From assembly GCF_037038585.1 (NCBI RefSeq), contig NC_092521.1, forward strand, positions 104,052,398 through 104,116,397: a DNA stretch of 64,000 nt, in the 5' to 3' direction. The translations under genes were made by a program, and so were the position numbers. Of this stretch, positions 62,823 to 64,000 are shown in pieces. Position 1 is the first letter of the stretch. Each line of letters opens with the position of its first letter. Origin of the DNA: Patagioenas fasciata (Eukaryota > Chordata > Aves > Columbiformes > Columbidae). A model generated the notes under the pieces. That model did no database searches. It had not been told where the DNA came from and saw nothing but the letters and a program-made list of their open reading frames with translations.

Positions 62823-64000
62823 GGGAATCCGTCTCTGTTGAGCAGATGTCAATCCTGCCTCGCTTTTGCTTTGTTGCCTCTACCAAGATGATTTCCCGTT
62901 TCTCTCTTCACTGGAGCACGCAGACACAGCCAACGCACATCAAGTGTCAAGAGACACACTCTGCTGAGCTCAACGCTTGTGCAGATGCACATGTGCGACG
63001 AAGTCAACACACGTGCTTGTGGAGAGAAAGAAAGGGACTCCCAGGCGTGTGGAGCGACGGGGAGAAAGAGCGGGCGCTGAGGAACACAGTTTCAAACAGA
63101 CTGTCTCCACACAAACAGGCACCTGTCTGCAGGTATCCTAGATCTTGATTCTTGAACTTGAGGAAACACGCGTCTGAGCAAAACTCCCAAACGCTTCCAG
63201 GAAAGACACAGGCTCTCCCACAAGCACACAAGTGTTTGCCCTCAGCTATAGATCAGGGACAAGCTTGTGAAGAGATGCCCTGCTATTCTTTCGCCTTATG
63301 GCATCATGTGTTTCGTTTCTCTTGGAGATCGATTGTTAAACGTCTTTCCTCGGGCGACTGTGAAGCATTTGCCAGCGGAGGAGAAGTAGCACGGAGCAGC
63401 ATTCAGTACTGCCTACGAGTGTCTTTGCTACCCTACTAGCGGAGCTCCAAGAACAGGCACACATCTTCAGGTACCTTCCAAATGTGGATTCCCCTGCAGC
63501 CCCGTAGGCGGGCGTGCAGTACGCCAACCATCAACGGACGTTTTTCCCCTCAAGCCTGTCAGGACGTTGCTCGTCCGTCTTTCCCTCAATAGATGGGAGT
63601 AGGCGCGCTTGCGGATGTGTGCGTGTGTGTGGCCACGCGTTTGCTTAGGCATCAGTGTGTGAAAAGGTAGGTGCTTTTCTCTAGCTGCGTGTGCGTGCAC
63701 GTGGTGCTGGGTGCACATCCCTGGGTGCTCGAGGTAAGGTTTCTGCATGGTTTTCGCTGAGGAATCGTGTGTGTGCACATGGACAAAGAGAAGGCGCAGC
63801 AACCAGGTTCCAGCGCCGAAGAAGGCAAAAGGCAAGGTTTCCGGCGCTATCTCCTTCACTCCCCAGTCCTAGTCGCGCAAAGCAAGCCGCTAAGCCGGCG
63901 ACCGGCAAGAGAGCTACAACGAAGCATGCCGAACGGAGAAAATAGCAGCAGCTCATCTGTTCACACCTTGTTTCTGCCATGTGCTTGAACGCCAAGACGT
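62823..64000 (+). repeat. Satellite unit 38 (partial, first 1,178 bp)
   Basis: Cut by the window end at u1178. It has A at u631, T at u883 and T at u1131, so the 34-37 variant does not continue into it. Confidence 0.97.

Larger units (their letters stand above)
1..64000 (+). repeat. Tandem satellite array, 1,698-bp unit, 37 complete copies plus one partial
   Basis: The same sequence recurs at a fixed spacing of 1,698 bp from the first to the last base, always in the same orientation, with no spacer or insertion. An anchor (ATGTCAATCCTGCC) lies at 24, 1722, 3420, 5118 and so on to 62846. Only four intervals are 1,697 bp. Units differ by scattered substitutions, many shared by subsets of units, which is the pattern expected of a satellite homogenised by unequal exchange and conversion. 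No flanking single-copy DNA is present, so the array is at least 64 kb and its chromosomal position (internal, subtelomeric or centromeric) cannot be judged. No gene, transposase, reverse transcriptase or structural RNA was recognised in the unit on either strand. The unit's function is unknown. Confidence 0.98.

Noticed and set aside
1..64000. CRISPR array
   Set aside because: The whole 1.7-kb unit is repeated; there are no short direct repeats separated by unique spacers.
1..64000. Ribosomal DNA or 5S RNA tandem array
   Set aside because: No stretch recognisable as conserved rRNA or 5S sequence is present, and the unit is too short for a standard eukaryotic rDNA unit.
1..64000. Array period as about ten nucleosomes
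   Set aside because: 1,698 divided by a typical repeat length near 170 is suggestive, but any large number can be divided this way; there is no sequence evidence for phasing.

Overview
The whole 64 kb window is one head-to-tail tandem array of a single repeat unit of about 1,698 bp. It holds 37 complete units and a 38th cut at 1,178 bp by the window end. All units lie in the same direction, and nothing unique interrupts or flanks them, so the array extends beyond both ends. Thirty-three of the 37 complete units are exactly 1,698 bp; units 22, 27, 28 and 30 are 1,697 bp because of the same one-base deletion. By eye, units differ from one another at only a handful of sites. I found no recognisable protein-coding gene, rRNA, tRNA, CRISPR array or mobile-element gene.

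The organism is most likely a eukaryote: long, homogeneous kilobase-unit satellite arrays without coding content are typical of eukaryotic chromosomes, and there is no prokaryotic gene organisation. The CA/TG-rich, roughly base-balanced texture reminds me of coccidian parasites (Toxoplasma/Neospora group), but that is an impression only. I recognise neither the B1, the 529-bp nor the Nc5 repeat in it.

Unit coordinates (u) used in the entries: u1 is window base 1, and base u of a unit is (unit start + u - 1). After the deletion at u1476-1478, positions in the four short units shift by -1. Each unit carries three alternating purine-pyrimidine tracts within 170 bp (u793-959), two 10-bp palindromes, and a splice-donor-like plus acceptor-like pair (u912-1044). 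Short reading frames (63 to 130 codons) occur in all frames, but most open at GTG or TTG rather than ATG, and the two longest ATG-started ones are broken in several units. The unit is therefore best read as non-coding satellite DNA, although a spliced or non-coding transcript cannot be excluded.

Region by region: units 1-20 (1-33960) are built from multi-unit blocks copied within the array. Units 2-5, 11-14 and 16-19 carry the same ordered series of diagnostic variants, at offsets of 15,282 and 8,490 bp. Units 21-33 (33961-56030) are the most varied; they include a diverged subfamily (units 26-28), a paired variant (units 22-23) and a linked haplotype shared by units 22, 27, 28 and 30. Units 34-37 (56031-62822) look like a recent local expansion of one variant. 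This mosaic fits concerted evolution by unequal exchange and gene conversion. Variant lists were made by eye and may be incomplete.
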